In this document: piece after piece, positions 24,701-36,390 of the stretch
Layout: each line of letters starts with the position of its first letter
Numbering within the stretch: the stretch's first letter is position 1
Origin: Lactarius indigo
Taxonomy: Eukaryota > Basidiomycota > Agaricomycetes > Russulales > Russulaceae
Direction: 5' to 3'
Assembly (NCBI GenBank): GCA_025766275.1
Contig: JAFKAC010000012.1
Location: forward strand, 1,240,001 to 1,304,000
Length of the DNA: 64,000 bases
Program-made: the position numbers and the translations under genes
The notes under the pieces: generated by a model
What the model was told of the DNA's origin: nothing
The model's database searches: none
Seen by the model: the letters and a program-made list of their open reading frames with translations, nothing else

Positions 24701-25374
24701 GTAGAAGCCTGCGGGTACACTGTGAAACGATTGTTTGACTTCAGACGGTGATTTGACCCACCCACACCGAAGGCGCCAATTTTCTCCTCATCGGGGTTAC
24801 CCTCGGCTAAGGATATATGAGGCGATGGTAGCGATGACTTCAAGGTTTTACGCACCGATCTTCTTGAGCCGATTCCAATCCTCGTCTCTAAACCTTATAC
24901 CATTATTCTTGAATGTCCATTGGTGAACCTATACGAGTGACAATATCGACAAGAAATCAGATTAGAGCGCGCTGGTCAGTCAAAACCACGAACCACAGCT
25001 GTTTTCAGATTTGGGAGATCTTCTTTCAGGGTTCCATCTGGCTCGACGTTACTCCGTTTCTCTCGGGATAAATAACTCTCAGTTTCGAAACGGATCTCGA
25101 CTGAATGTGCGCCCGCATCATCCGAGTTCTGTAGAAGCTCACGAAACACTGTATTTCGTCCAATTCATGTCCAACCTAATCACTTGGAGCACTCGGGAAA
25201 CGGAACTAACCCGTAAATTCGCCAGAATATCGTGCCAGAACCTTGTCAATGAGAGCCCGCTGGTTCACCTCAACCGTCTCGTCACGTCCAGTTGCCCACT
25301 ACCGTCGGGGATCAAATCAGTAAGGGCCGTCATAAATAATACCCACATACCAAAGCTTCCTTTGAAGCGGCCAT
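18753..25374 (-). CDS. DUF3684 / sacsin-like HSP90-fold ATPase domain protein
   Basis: A very large, intron-rich gene for a fungal protein with a GHKL (HSP90-type) ATPase domain. The N-terminus reads MAASKEAL, then NQRALIDKVLARYSGEFT. Next come the Bergerat N-box (FRELLQNSDDAGAHSVEI) and, further on, EEKIGAFGVGFYSLFSVTEV with the lid glycines (24600-25374). The middle region carries DUF3684-type sequence. The last exons read FNRNGSLFMNLRYYEAW, then SKAYISWYFTLAHEIAHNL (joined over two introns), ending HNSEHEFYFSAICEAYL and a TGA at 18753-18755. All junctions checked splice in phase. Related sacsin and NO VEIN proteins act as chaperone-like factors; the fungal family is uncharacterised as far as I know. 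The C-terminal HEIAH motif is treated as a finding. Confidence 0.88.
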
Positions 25375-25905
25375 CGCTCAAGAAGCGATATTAGTTGGTC
25401 ACAGGGAGTTGTATCGCTTGTGTTGTGTCGCTAAGGTGAAGCGTCAAGTACCTACAAAAGGGTAACCTAGTCTCCGATGATGGTATAGATGGATGCGAAC
25501 ACGCGATCTATGTCTGCTTGAGAAGTGGTCTGGTCCGAGTAGAGGGTGATCAAGTGTATTAGACGCTCTCTAACGCTGTCGTCAGTGCCTGCATACATGA
25601 CAGTCCCAAAAGGGATCTATGTCCCCGGCCCGGGTTATCCGGCACTAACACGGACTCGGATGTGCTTGGCAACCGGACACTGGCACGACTTGCACAGAAC
25701 CTGGGAGGTGTGTGAACACGACACGCGGTCATTAATATTGCGTAAGAATAAAGCAAGTTCAGTTACGTGTCGCGTGGCAAATGCGAGTGGTTCAACTACT
25801 GATAATACCTGCTCGGTTCCGAGTTGCGTGCTCTCAGGCTTGCCAGTGCGGTCACCGACCAGCCCCAACATAATAATTCTTCATTCGTGCGACTCAACGC
25901 CTACG
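25375..25905. other. Divergent promoter between DUF3684 gene and TM protein
   Basis: About 530 bases between two divergent starts (25374 minus, 25906 plus). No further gene. Specific promoter elements were not identified. Confidence 0.45.
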
Positions 25906-27181
25906 ATGCCCCATACCCTTCTCGTCTCCTTCTCTCTTTTGGCGCTGGTCGTGACCGCTCGTCCTATAGCCCCCGTTTCGTACGTGTTGAAATATGACCT
26001 GTCGTCTCTTTCTTCACTCATGTCTTTTTTCTAAAGGGAATATTCCCAACCCGTGGAAGTTCAGAACGCCGTCAAAGCTATTTTTGAGGAGCGCACAAAG
26101 TTCGTTGATTTTATTGTCGTTCACCTTCGCCACCTTTTTCATCGAACAATCTAGGCAATCCGATGTCGATATTCTCAGCTTTGCGCAGGACGAAATCGAT
26201 GTTCGCTTAATTTCGGACGAGGGCCAACAGGCTGTTCTTTCTCAGCTGGATGGCAGTGCTATCAAAGCGCTTGTACCCCTTGAGGGTACCGAGAATGGTG
26301 TACTCTCCGAAGTTCAGAGGTTACGAGAAATGTTGGGCAGCTCGGAACATCTGGACGACATCGAAGGCGCTCCTGAGGCCGAACTCACTGTCGTTGACGA
26401 ACTTCCTGAGGATGCAGCCGAGGTGTCGGAACCCTCTGTGGTTGTCTCCGCTCCTCCTTCACCGTGGGAGGCGGCGCAAGTCTTGACCAGACTTTCATTC
26501 ACCTCCCTACTCGCCGTATACACTGTTATCAGCATCGCCGCTGTGCTCTACGCCTTTTATCTCATTCGCGGTTTCCTTCCCCAGGACCAGGACCAGGATC
26601 AAGAAAAACAGGCATCCTTTGCAGACGTGGAATCGGGCTACGCTGATGAGAAATGTTCGATCATGCAGGAAAAGGCTCCAGCACTTGTCACTGCCACGGT
26701 TAATGAACTACCCCTTGGTGTCCTTGTGGACATTGACACCGATGCCAGCGTGGCTGGCGACGAGTTCCATGATGCAATCGACAGCGACTCCCGCACATCG
26801 ACTCCACGTGCCGTCCCATCGGGTTTACCACCTGTTGTCGCGGAGCCTTGGCTTGTCCCTCTTCCGCCGTCTCCGACTTCCTCACCTCTTCGACGAGTCG
26901 TTCAGCTCCATGGGGATGCTCCCGTTGAAGGTACCTTGCCGCCGGCCTGGGCTATGATGGTTCCTGATGAACAACCTCGAACTGGTGCGCACACGGGCAA
27001 TGCCGCTGCTGCTGCGGTCGACCTCGCTTTAGCGATGCAGCTTAGGACCGGTGTTGGAATGACCGCGGATGCTGCGTGGCTGATGCGATTTGTCATGGCG
27101 CTGTTCGGCTGGGTCGCTGTACTTGTCGGTGGCTCCGGAGAGAGACAAGCTGCGGGAGGAAGAAGGTTGCTGGGGTGGTGA
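25906..27181 (+). CDS. Secretory-pathway protein with signal peptide and TM segment, unknown function
   Basis: I do not recognise the family. Three exons (25906-25979, 26037-26099, 26155-27181) splice in phase to about 387 residues. Residues 1-18 form a signal peptide (MPHTLLVSFSLLALVVTA). An acidic luminal region with repeated Glu/Asp/Val follows. A strong TM segment lies near 160-183 (SLLAVYTVISIAAVLYAFYL), then QDQDQDQE and a long Pro/Thr/Asp-rich cytosolic region. A second hydrophobic stretch (RFVMALFGWVAVLVGG) lies just before the C-terminus. Single-pass or hairpin topology is possible. The first intron follows the signal-peptide region. No catalytic motif is seen. Confidence 0.75.
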
Positions 27182-27451
27182 AGTTAACCGTCAGTTTGTT
27201 CTGAATTTGTGAGCTCGTCGTTCTTTTTTCCCATGCACTCCTTCGGCTCTCCACCAGTCACCATGTCGCATTCGTTTTCATGCCAGTACCAGTCCTCATT
27301 AGCATATCATAGCGCAGTCGGTAGCACAAGTATACCTTAGCTTAGCACTTGCCTTACGTCATACTTCAATAGGCACAAGCGTTAAACCAACTGCGAGCGC
27401 GTAAACCTCCCTGCACATTTCCTTTCAGCACCGACGCGCTATTGCCACGTC

Positions 27452-30089
27452 ATGACGGGCTTCAATGCCCTCCCAATGGCTGACGAGGCGGGGTCAGACG
27501 GCACTGCACAGTGGGCAGGTGTCGCCAGGGTCCTCGGTCCACCTTGGGCACGTTTCCCGGTCATTACCATAGGATTCGCTGGTATGCAGGTGTTGTGGTC
27601 CATTGAGATGGCCTATGGTGAGCAAACACGGTGATGAAATCTTCCAACGACCGTATGACCTAGATTCCGTGTAGCATCGCCATACCTCATCTCCCTTGGC
27701 CTCACTAAATCCATAATGGCCCTTGTCTTCGTTGCTGGACCACTGTCTGGTCTCATCATGCAGCCCCTCATTGGTCTCGCCTCATTGCCCACCATTCTCA
27801 CTATCAGCTGATTTCCATGCAGGTGTCATGGCCGACAACTCCAAATCCCGCTTCGGTCGCAGAAGACCGTTCATCGTCGGGGGCGTATCCCTCTGCGCCC
27901 TAGCCCTCCTTCTCCTCGGTTTCACTCGAAATTTTGCGTCCATTGTTACGACATGGGGGTCACCTGCCGTGTGTCTATCTCCTTTTAGACGTCCAGCGCG
28001 GACTCTTACGAGGACTTGTTTTCAGAACGATATTTTGACCATCTGGCTCGCTGTTCTGTCGATATACTGTATCGACTTTAGCATCAATGCTGGTGAGTCT
28101 TCTTCTATTCTTTCTGCACTGGCTAGAACCCCGGCGGTTTCTTCAGTTATGGCCGTGGATCGTGCCCTTCTTGTGGACACGCTCCCCCGTGCCGAGCAAG
28201 CTAAAGGAAACGCCTGGGCAGCGATTATGGTGGGAATAGGTGGCGTGGGTGGATTTTTCTTGTGAGTCTCGTCTCACTTTCTGCACTACTCCCAGTTTTT
28301 TGAGCCAAACAGCGGTGGAATCAACATGCCATCCTTGTTTCCGTTCTTTGGAAGCACCGAGTTAGAAGTCTTATCTATTGTTGGATCCATTATCTTGATC
28401 GGAACGCACCTCATGACTATCACTTCTGTGAAGGAGCGTATCCTCCTCGCGTCAGGGTGCGCTTGGCTCCATTTCCTATACAACCCTATGACCCAACTCG
28501 CCTCCTGCTCGTAGTAAAACGAAGAAGTCGTTCCTCCAAGAATTAAACGACATTTGGATAAATATGCGGAATTTACCCTCAGTAATTCGTACAATCGTCC
28601 GTCTTGCTTTTTTTGTATGCAGTAAGGCTTCTTACTGAACTCTGCTCCGCAGTGCATAATCCAGTTTTTGTGAGCATCCTATCGCGTCTATAAACGTCCC
28701 TCATTACCTCTGGGTTCAGCTCGTCGATGGGGTGGTTTCCCATTTACTTCTACACCACACTGTACGTTAGCGAGCTCTACAAACGTTCACTGCCTTCGTC
28801 TGCATTCGACGGAAATCTTGGAGACATCGACGCGGAAGGCACTCGTTTGGGCTCCCGGGCGCAGTTATTTTCCGCCTTTGTTGCGCTCTTCACCAATGCT
28901 TTAGCCCCTTTGATTGTCGGTGGCGAATCTCCAAGTCCTATACACGTTGGGCCTCCGAAGCGATGGTGGCAACGTAAAATACACCTAGCAACCTTGTGGG
29001 CCATATCCCACCTAATTTTTGCCTTATGTATGTTTGGCACTTAGTGAGTTTGCTCGCCGCATAATGACTACCGGATGTTGGACAAACTCACCACACATGG
29101 TCCCACCCCTAGTTTTACGAGCAGCGCTACCGGCGCCACAATGCTCATAACCATCCTTGGATTTCCTTCGGCAATTGGACTTTGGGCGCCATTCTCGTTG
29201 GTGTGTCAGTCCCGCTGCGCCTTGGCCGTTTTACAGGCTCATAAAAATTTTAATAGCTTGCAGAGGCCATTCACGCGACACCAGATCCCGTTCCGGGAGA
29301 GGCCGACTTTGATGATGACCAGTCTATCCTTCTTGCTGATACCAGCACGCACCAACCGCCACCACAGACCGAGGAACTGTTCTCAGTCGAGGGAGAAGAT
29401 GACGACGACGACGACGACGAAGCGACAGCGACTCGTGGTCAGAGGACAGGGCGAGAAAGTTGGGATGATGATGGCAACGACAACGAAGCAGAACGATACG
29501 GCGACCGGGATATCCTAATGGGAAATCTCAACGCACGCCGTAGCTTTGCAGATGTCTCGGACTTTGAGGAGGACCACCTTCAAAACGGGGGAGCCACGCC
29601 TGCCCGAAGGAATCTGGGCGCGAAGGCGGGCGTTATTTTGGTTTGTTGATCTCCTCTCTAGTCCTGGGGAGCTCACTCTCATGCATTTTCGCGTCCACTA
29701 AGGGCATACAAAACATTTTTGTCGTTATCCCGCAATTCCTCGTCACCGGGATGACCTCGCTCATCTTCGCCATGCTAGAGCCACATAAGTCTGTGCTCCA
29801 TGGGGACCATCCTGGAAAGACGCCACCAAGTTTGAACACAACGAGTACTACTACCACTACCACTGACAACACTACCCTGGTCTTGTCGCGCCAAGAAGCC
29901 GGGGTTAATGGTCCTCCAACTGGTCCGAATTCTGTTGCCATAATCTTCCGGTGAGTCCCCCTCCGTGCCCTCTGATTTCCTTGGACGCGTCTCACGTCTC
30001 ACCATCGACGTAGGATTGGGGGTATATGGGGGATAATTGCTTTTGTCCTGACCTGGAGACTGGCAAAAGAGCTGCGACGTCACTATTGA
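27452..30089 (+). CDS. Sucrose/alpha-glucoside transporter, GPH family (SUT1-like)
   Basis: A 12-TM proton-coupled sugar permease related to plant sucrose carriers and fission yeast Sut1. It starts MTGFNALPMADEA. Family marks are ITIGFAGMQVLWSIEMAYASPYL (part of TM1), GPLSGLIMQPLIG, the loop GRRRPFIVGG, VDRALLVDTLP, QFFSSMGWFPIYFY and SRAQLFSAFVALF. The end is IGGIWGIIAFVLTWRL. A long acidic loop with seven Asp and many Glu lies between late TM segments (around 29360-29560). At least ten exons splice in phase, including one of 17 bases at 28653-28669. The stop is at 30087-30089. Location is inferred as plasma membrane. The substrate could be sucrose, maltose or another glucoside. Confidence 0.9.
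28653..28669 (+). other. 17-nt micro-exon of the sugar transporter gene
   Basis: Reading AFF|CIIQFF|SSMGWF in frame requires an exon of exactly TGCATAATCCAGTTTTT, between an acceptor CTCCGCAG and a donor GTGAGC. Family members have a Gln-Phe-Phe-like segment before MGWFP, which only this splice restores. Confidence 0.75.
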
Positions 30090-30432
30090 CCGCAGCGCAT
30101 ACAACGGCGGGCTAACATCCTCTGATCTTGGCGTCTTCCACACAGGACTACCTACTGTATGTTCACACTAGAGAGAAATTTAGCATTTTGCCTCTGCATC
30201 CGCCCCCTACAGGGGCATTTCGTTGTGTTCTTCTGATATCACCTCGTATAGTCATCACACACAGCATCAAAAGGCATTGTTTTTTTGTGTCAACCTACAA
30301 ATTCACCTTGATCATCCCTATGTGTCTAGAACAGCATCTTGCTGCAATACACCGTCACATTCGCAAAAGCATGCGCCCTGTGCCTCGCTCCTCCCACACG
30401 CCAGTTTCGTAACACTGCTCGGTAATCTAGAT
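30090..30432. other. Convergent 3' flank
   Basis: The short region between the convergent ends of the sugar transporter and the URC4 gene. No gene or repeat of note. Confidence 0.5.
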
Positions 30433-32187
30433 TTAGAACACGGTGCCGTCGCTGACGATCTCAATTGGTGGACCACCCGACTCTGGTCGCCTTTCCTTTG
30501 CGATCTCCCGGCCTCCTTTCCACGTCGCGCCTTCGAGCACCTGCACGAGGGTGAGCTGTTCCCGAGACAATTTGAGTTTGGCTCGTATCTGGTCGGCAAT
30601 GCGATCCCTGACAGGTGTAAAAAATGAGAAAAACGTTTGTGCATCGAGTGAGCGGAGGTTGGGGAGCCCAACAGTCAGGAAAACCCCGAAAACGGAGTGG
30701 CCCACTCACAGTTCTATGACTGTCATCGCGCGCCATTCGATGACGGCTGGGTGCGATGGGGGAAGCCGGGGAATTGGCGAGTCAGCAGAAGGGTAGTATG
30801 CTGCGGTGATGGTGGACGGTTTCAGGGATAGAACGCCGAGGTCCACCAGAAGGCCACCTTCGATGTCCCCCAAAAAATGAATTTAGGACTCCACAAAACG
30901 GGCGTGCGCACGAGGCGAACCACGCGATGCACGCACCATTCCTATATTCCGGGAGGCCAGTCAAGTCCTCAAGGCCATCAAAGCGCCATCCCAATATTTT
31001 CTCGATCGGCTCTATGAGGCTGTACGTCGTCCAGCCCGTGAGCTTGTGGAACGGCACCAGCTCATCTCCCTCTACCGGGGAATGCGCATGGACTTTTAGT
31101 GCGTCACACGGCCAGACGTCGCCTAGTGGGACACCGCCAAGAGTCGTGCGGTCTTTAGGCCAGATCGGCGCGAGGCCGGAAACGAGAACATGCCAGAGGG
31201 CTGCAAGAGGTACTCGACCACTCGGGCCATCTGCTATGGACTCCGACTCGAGGTAATCTGCACCATGCTCCAAAAGTCAGACAATTTAAGCGGAATAATA
31301 ATTGCTAGCGCCTGGACGGACCTATCATATTGCCTGGCCTGCCCTCAGCCCCAAAGAAAGGCGCGTTGCCCTTGAGCGCACGGCTTAAGTTGACCAGGAG
31401 AGAAGCACGACCCTCAAGCCCAACCATTGGGTTGTCAGAGCTTACTTGCATCGCCTGTGCGGTCTTCTCTGCAGTTATTAGCTCCAGCCCTCTGGCTTTT
31501 GGAAACATGAGCGATCGGTCGTGCCCATGCGGGGCGCCGTACAATAAAATCAGATGACCAACATACCGTCGACTCGGTGAGGTTGATGCGGGTCACCCGA
31601 AAAGAATCCCTCCTTGAACATGTTGAAGCTGGCCACGCCCAGGCCCTCCGAGCGGCTGAAAGACCCACCCGAAGCTTCATCGTGGTAGACCCAATCATTC
31701 CCAGCCCCCGCATCAAGGAGCACGGAGACGAGGAAGAGGTCGATCAGACGTTTGGCCTTCTCTTTGCGATCAGGGGGCGACTCCAGGGCATCCCACTGGG
31801 TGATCAAAGGTGCGACGCGAGGGACGCCGGCGTCAAGATGCCTCCATCGGCCATGAGGAGGGATCTGAAGTTGGCTAGTTGGGGTGTGGCCCGTTGGGAT
31901 TGTAGGGCGTAGGCTTACGACTGAGAAACCATCTCCGAAATCCCGCTGCCAGTGGTAGGCACCATGAGTGTTGTCAAATGGCGGAGGGGGATGTGTCGGC
32001 AGACCTGTATGATCTTGATACAAAAGTTCGTAACGTCTTCCTCTTTCTCAGGGTGGTATTCGAAGTATTGTAGCTTGCCTTGCTTAGCCAAGTCGTGAAC
32101 GCGCCCACAGCGTTCGCGAATGGACAGGAGGGTGCGCAGGTATTCGATCGTTTGCGTTCTGGATGAGCTCTGGGCACCAAGGAGCAT
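30433..32187 (-). CDS. URC4: Uracil catabolism protein 4-like (DUF1688)
   Basis: Urc4 belongs to the URC pathway, which lets some yeasts use uracil as nitrogen source; its reaction is not settled. Family marks are IRERCGRVHDLAKQGKL near the start, PPHGRWRHLDAGVPRV, LIDLFLVSVLLDAGAGNDWVYHD (part), GSFSRSEGLGVASF, FHKLTGWTTYSLIEPIEKIL (part), LEDLTGLPEYRNGG, and the C-terminus GGPPIEIVSDGTVF. Introns splice in phase; the second joins DGFSV to IPPHGRW. The start at 32187 (MLLGAQSS) fits the usual short N-terminus. No other URC genes (for example URC1, a GTP cyclohydrolase II-like gene) lie nearby, so this is not a cluster. Confidence 0.88.
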
Positions 32188-35100
32188 GGTGGTGAAGATG
32201 ATGAAAGTAAAGGTAAAACCTTATACTTTACTTGTGTCTCCTTTTACCAAGTGCAGCTTTACTCTAATATTTATCGGACTTATGTCTTCAGCGCTTCCAG
32301 TCATGAACGGACCTCGCGTTGCAAGAAAATTAAATAAAATGACATGTCCACACGACCAAAAACAACGCTAATAATAGTTTCTCCACAGGTCATTCATTCA
32401 GCGCCGATGCATGCTGCATTGCTCGGTGCGAGGAGTGCCTTCTATCTCTTCAGGGGGATTCATCCTACGGAAAGAGGTGAGCCAAATCTGCCCAGAAAGT
32501 ATTGAAAAAAGGGGGGTGGGAATTACCATTTGTTGCACTCATTGTGGTCATGATCACCTCGATTATGATTCTCGCTGTAATGGCAAGTCGTAGATCCACA
32601 ATCTATCTTGCTCTGCTCGAGGGGCGTTAGCAGGACAGACCACAGAGTACTGAGCGATTAAACCAACCTGGTGGACTGGCTCTCTATGCCCACAAGCGAA
32701 CTCTGCGAAAACAACTCTCCTGTGACACATCTCAGGTTGTTTCCGAGTGATTACAATATGAGAGTGAGAGAGCCGAGACGTGCAAGTGGAACTGAAGTGG
32801 GAGGACCTCTCGACTAGACGCGACCCCTTTTAAAGATCTTCAATTGCAATTTCTGTAGCCTAGAGTGTTTTGAGATCGCTTGCCCACCTGGAGGACATGC
32901 TGCCAAAAAAGATATGATGTTTCCCTCCATCGATCGCCATTCTGGCAGGACCCGGCGTCAGGGCGCCATCTTGAGAGGAATCCAATGACTAGCCGACCCG
33001 CTGCAGCGTTTGTGAAGGGTGTATGCAGGGCCGCACACGATGCTCCGCGGCCGAAGGATGATGAGCATTGCGACGGGCACCTGGCAGAAGAGTGCGGGGA
33101 ACTCTGCTTCCGCTTCCCCAGATAATGTCGTAGCCGTGCGTGGATCTTTCAAAGTGCCTAATGACAACAGAGTTAGGGTTGTCGTTGCCGAAGCGGACCC
33201 CGCAATGTCACGAGATGTCAGATCCGGGATGTGGCGATAAGATCGGTCAACCAATGTCATCAGTAATAGTGGGGTGGCCAAGTCAGAACTTCAGCATGCA
33301 GGCTTGCTATGGCGCCGTCTCGCAATTTTCCGGGCTAGGAGCGGGGCACACGCAGCAGAAACACTTGTGTGCAGACGGAGGAAAATGCGTGTGCAATGGT
33401 GATATGAAACGGGAACCGGTAGCGCGTGGGAGGTAAGTCGGCTCCGTTTCAAAACCCTACTGCCCCGACTGCAGAGCATGAGCCTCCCAAGGACCGAACA
33501 CACGGAGACACGAACCCAAGCCGCAGTACTGGCACCAGACATACCCCAGCGGAGACCAACCATCGCCGATCTCCTGAAGCACGTATCGAGTTAGAAAAAC
33601 GAGAAAATGAAATCTTACGACTCCCGGTCTCGGTCTCTGTGCCTGTTGTACGCTGTACCACTGGGGCCTGTACCTCCCACGTGCACTGATATTGGTCCAG
33701 TCTTTTCGATCTAGTCGTATCCTGAAGCATGGACAATGAGGCCCACACTGGATTCTCGACGACCCTGACTTGAATCTGAATGCCTGGGCTATCCAGATCG
33801 TGAATTGCGGAAAGCCGGTCTGACGGAAAGCGTGTCATGTCGTTGGGCAAGAGGGCCATAATTAGCGCCTGAATAAAGGAATACCTACACTTCCTAGTTT
33901 TCATGCAAATCGGGTCGGTGTGCGACATGCGATGACAGAATGTTGCCGAAACAACAAGAAGCCACGTTGTAAGGTGGAGTGGGAAGAGATTAATAGACAG
34001 AACTCTGTCATTATCCGTGATATCACGCCTAGTTTGCCAGCACATCAGCGAGTCTGACGAACGATCACAAGTCAAGATAAGCCACCAATTGTGCAGAACA
34101 ATACCTGAGAAACCCAGGGTTGTTACGCAGTGCAGAAACTAGTTCTGTCAGAGAGGGATGAATGTCGTGTGGCACACGTGCACTTAAGATAGACTCGAGG
34201 GAGCTGCGCTCCGATCTAGCTAGGCTTCAAGCTTCAATTTCCGTAGTGGTGCTAGGACCTACTGCACTGGCAGGGCAGCTAAGTATCAGCGCGGGAATTA
34301 CAGGTTGGATGAACGACTACAGCCGGATCAGGTAGGAGACCGTGGTACTTACTCTTTCAGAGGTTCACCGATGTATCCCAAGAAGCCACGATGACAGTTA
34401 ACTGCAAGATTGTTGTCTGACTCCCAAAGTTAGATATCCTGTGCGTGTGCCTGCCTGCGTGAGAACAGTTGTGCCCAGACTAGGTTCAGGGAAGTAACAA
34501 GGATCACGCGAGCGGGCACGGCCGTTGCCCAATCGACGTGTGGTAGGACGCGAAAAAAAAAGAATCACCTGACTTCTCACTGGGATTAAATTCGCGCGGA
34601 TTTTCTGGGGAGAAAACTTCGATGCCACGCCCAGCGGGCACTGGCTGAAAGCTTACTTGTTAAGTTGCCGGTTTTATCAAGCTCAGCAGGGCTGATCAAA
34701 CGCCTTGTGTCAGGGTCAGGTCACTTGGACTATCCACCATGATCCTGTGTTCATCAGGGTGTGATGTGAAGCCGACAAGGTCTGTGGAGTCAATTCAGCG
34801 TCTCACAGGGTTGCGGTAAAAATCGAGACCTTGTAACGGAGATGTCAAGGCGTTGGAACAGGCTCGTCGACGTCATACGAGGATGGCGTGTACAAGTGAT
34901 CGCCAGCGACGGGATAACAGCGTTGGGTGATTGATCGAGATCGGGACACCCCTCGCCGTTCGAAAAACAAGGAGGTCAGTCCATATCGATAGGACCCCTT
35001 AGTCGGCAAAACCAGGAAGGTCAACAATGGGGAACGTTGGGGGACATGTAGTTGGAGATATTAACCCCAGGTTCTCATGTACTCCTTCACTAGTAACAAC

Positions 35101-35323
35101 CAGATGACGTCTGGCCGCAACTTTGGGACTTATTCTGTAAGAGTCGTCGACGATAACGCGGCTTACGGTCGACTTTCTCATTGGTTCGTGCGAGGTAAAA
35201 AGTGGATTCTGTGCGGCAACTCGGCAGATGTCACCACGTTTCATCACGAACCATTGTGTATGATACAACGTGTCAGAGCAGAGATGTCGACTGAGCGCTA
35301 CACTCACGCTCTGTTTTCCAACT
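32188..35323. other. 3.1-kb gene-poor stretch
   Basis: The longest open frame (33449-34075, minus, 208 codons) shows no domain, no plausible splice partners and no coding bias I can see. No transposase, reverse transcriptase or terminal repeats were found. It may be decayed DNA or a long intergenic gap. Confidence 0.4.
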
Positions 35324-36390
35324 TCACTTTCCCGCCCAAAATGCATGATCCCACCAATTGCCGCTTACCCGCACTGCTCGAGTATAGCGACCGCCAGTAT
35401 TTGGGGCCTCCGTGCGTTCCAGTGCCCATAATTCTCGAACCCTGATGCGCAGGAGGTAGTCTCGCATCTTCACATAGTTCTGACCAACAGCGTGAGGACC
35501 ATGACTATCGTCCGAGAGTGCAAAGCGACCACCGCAACGTATGATCAACTAAATATAGATGAAGACTTAGTGGTCACGAGTGGAATCACCGCCGAGTATA
35601 CCTGAGCAACATCATCGCCTGGGTATGCCGTCCGCCATCCTTTTCTAAAAGCAGCTGCATTGACCTCAAAAAGCGCTCCATAAGCAACGGCGAACTTGAT
35701 GTTCCGCTCCAACTTGTTCCACGCGCGGGGGTACGTGTGTAGGCGAAGGTCGGGTGTGTACAGCCGACAAAGGTCAACATGCCCGATTAGTTCGGGTTGA
35801 AACCTGCTTAGCAATTCGAACTGCGCGTCAAAGTACATATCCAAGAACATCCCGAGGCGCTCGTGTTCCTGGTCCATGTGTATTGAATCTGTTACATGTG
35901 TAGGCAGGGGAATGCTGTCAAGACAGCGACGATACGTATCAAAATCAAAGTCGATGGGGATCCCGTTGACGTGGTGTACTGATCCGATGATATAATCGAT
36001 TCGACCCTTGTGAGAACCCAAGAGCTTTGACAGGCCATCGATGTCACGAGGGGAAATGTATTCGGTCTCCAGACCAACAAGAAGTCTGAGAGACGAAGTA
36101 TGGGTATTGCGGAGGCGATGGGCTTCGTTTAGGAAAGCCTCAAATTGTAACATGAGGCCTTCTACAGAGGTATCAACCTTCAGGATAAGAGGGTTAGGTT
36201 TATAAGATAACATCCAGTGCGATAACATCACCTCCTCTGGGTAAAGATCCTTTGCACGGTATCGTGGCGCGTGTTCAGTGAGACCGTAGATCTCGAAGCC
36301 TTGATCAGAAGCCTCCTTTACGACATCTTCCAATAAACCAACAGCATGTTTACAGAACTGTCCAGAGTGTGAATGAAAACTATGAGGCAT
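35324..36390 (-). CDS. HIS2: Histidinol-phosphatase, PHP type
   Basis: Removes phosphate from L-histidinol phosphate in histidine synthesis. It is a PHP-fold metal enzyme of 337 residues in two exons (36390-35602 and 35548-35324). Metal-binding motifs are the N-terminal FHSHSGQFC, GLTEHAPR, IIGSVHHVNG, LIGHVDLCRLY and the C-terminal ALSDDSHGPHAVG. The second exon is short but needed for the final DxH motif. The length and start (MPHSFHSHSGQ) match fungal His2. Cytosolic. No other histidine gene is in the window. Confidence 0.93.

Noticed and set aside
33449..34075. 208-codon minus-strand open frame in the 3.1-kb gap
   Set aside because: No domain or signal, no supporting exons; kept as intergenic.
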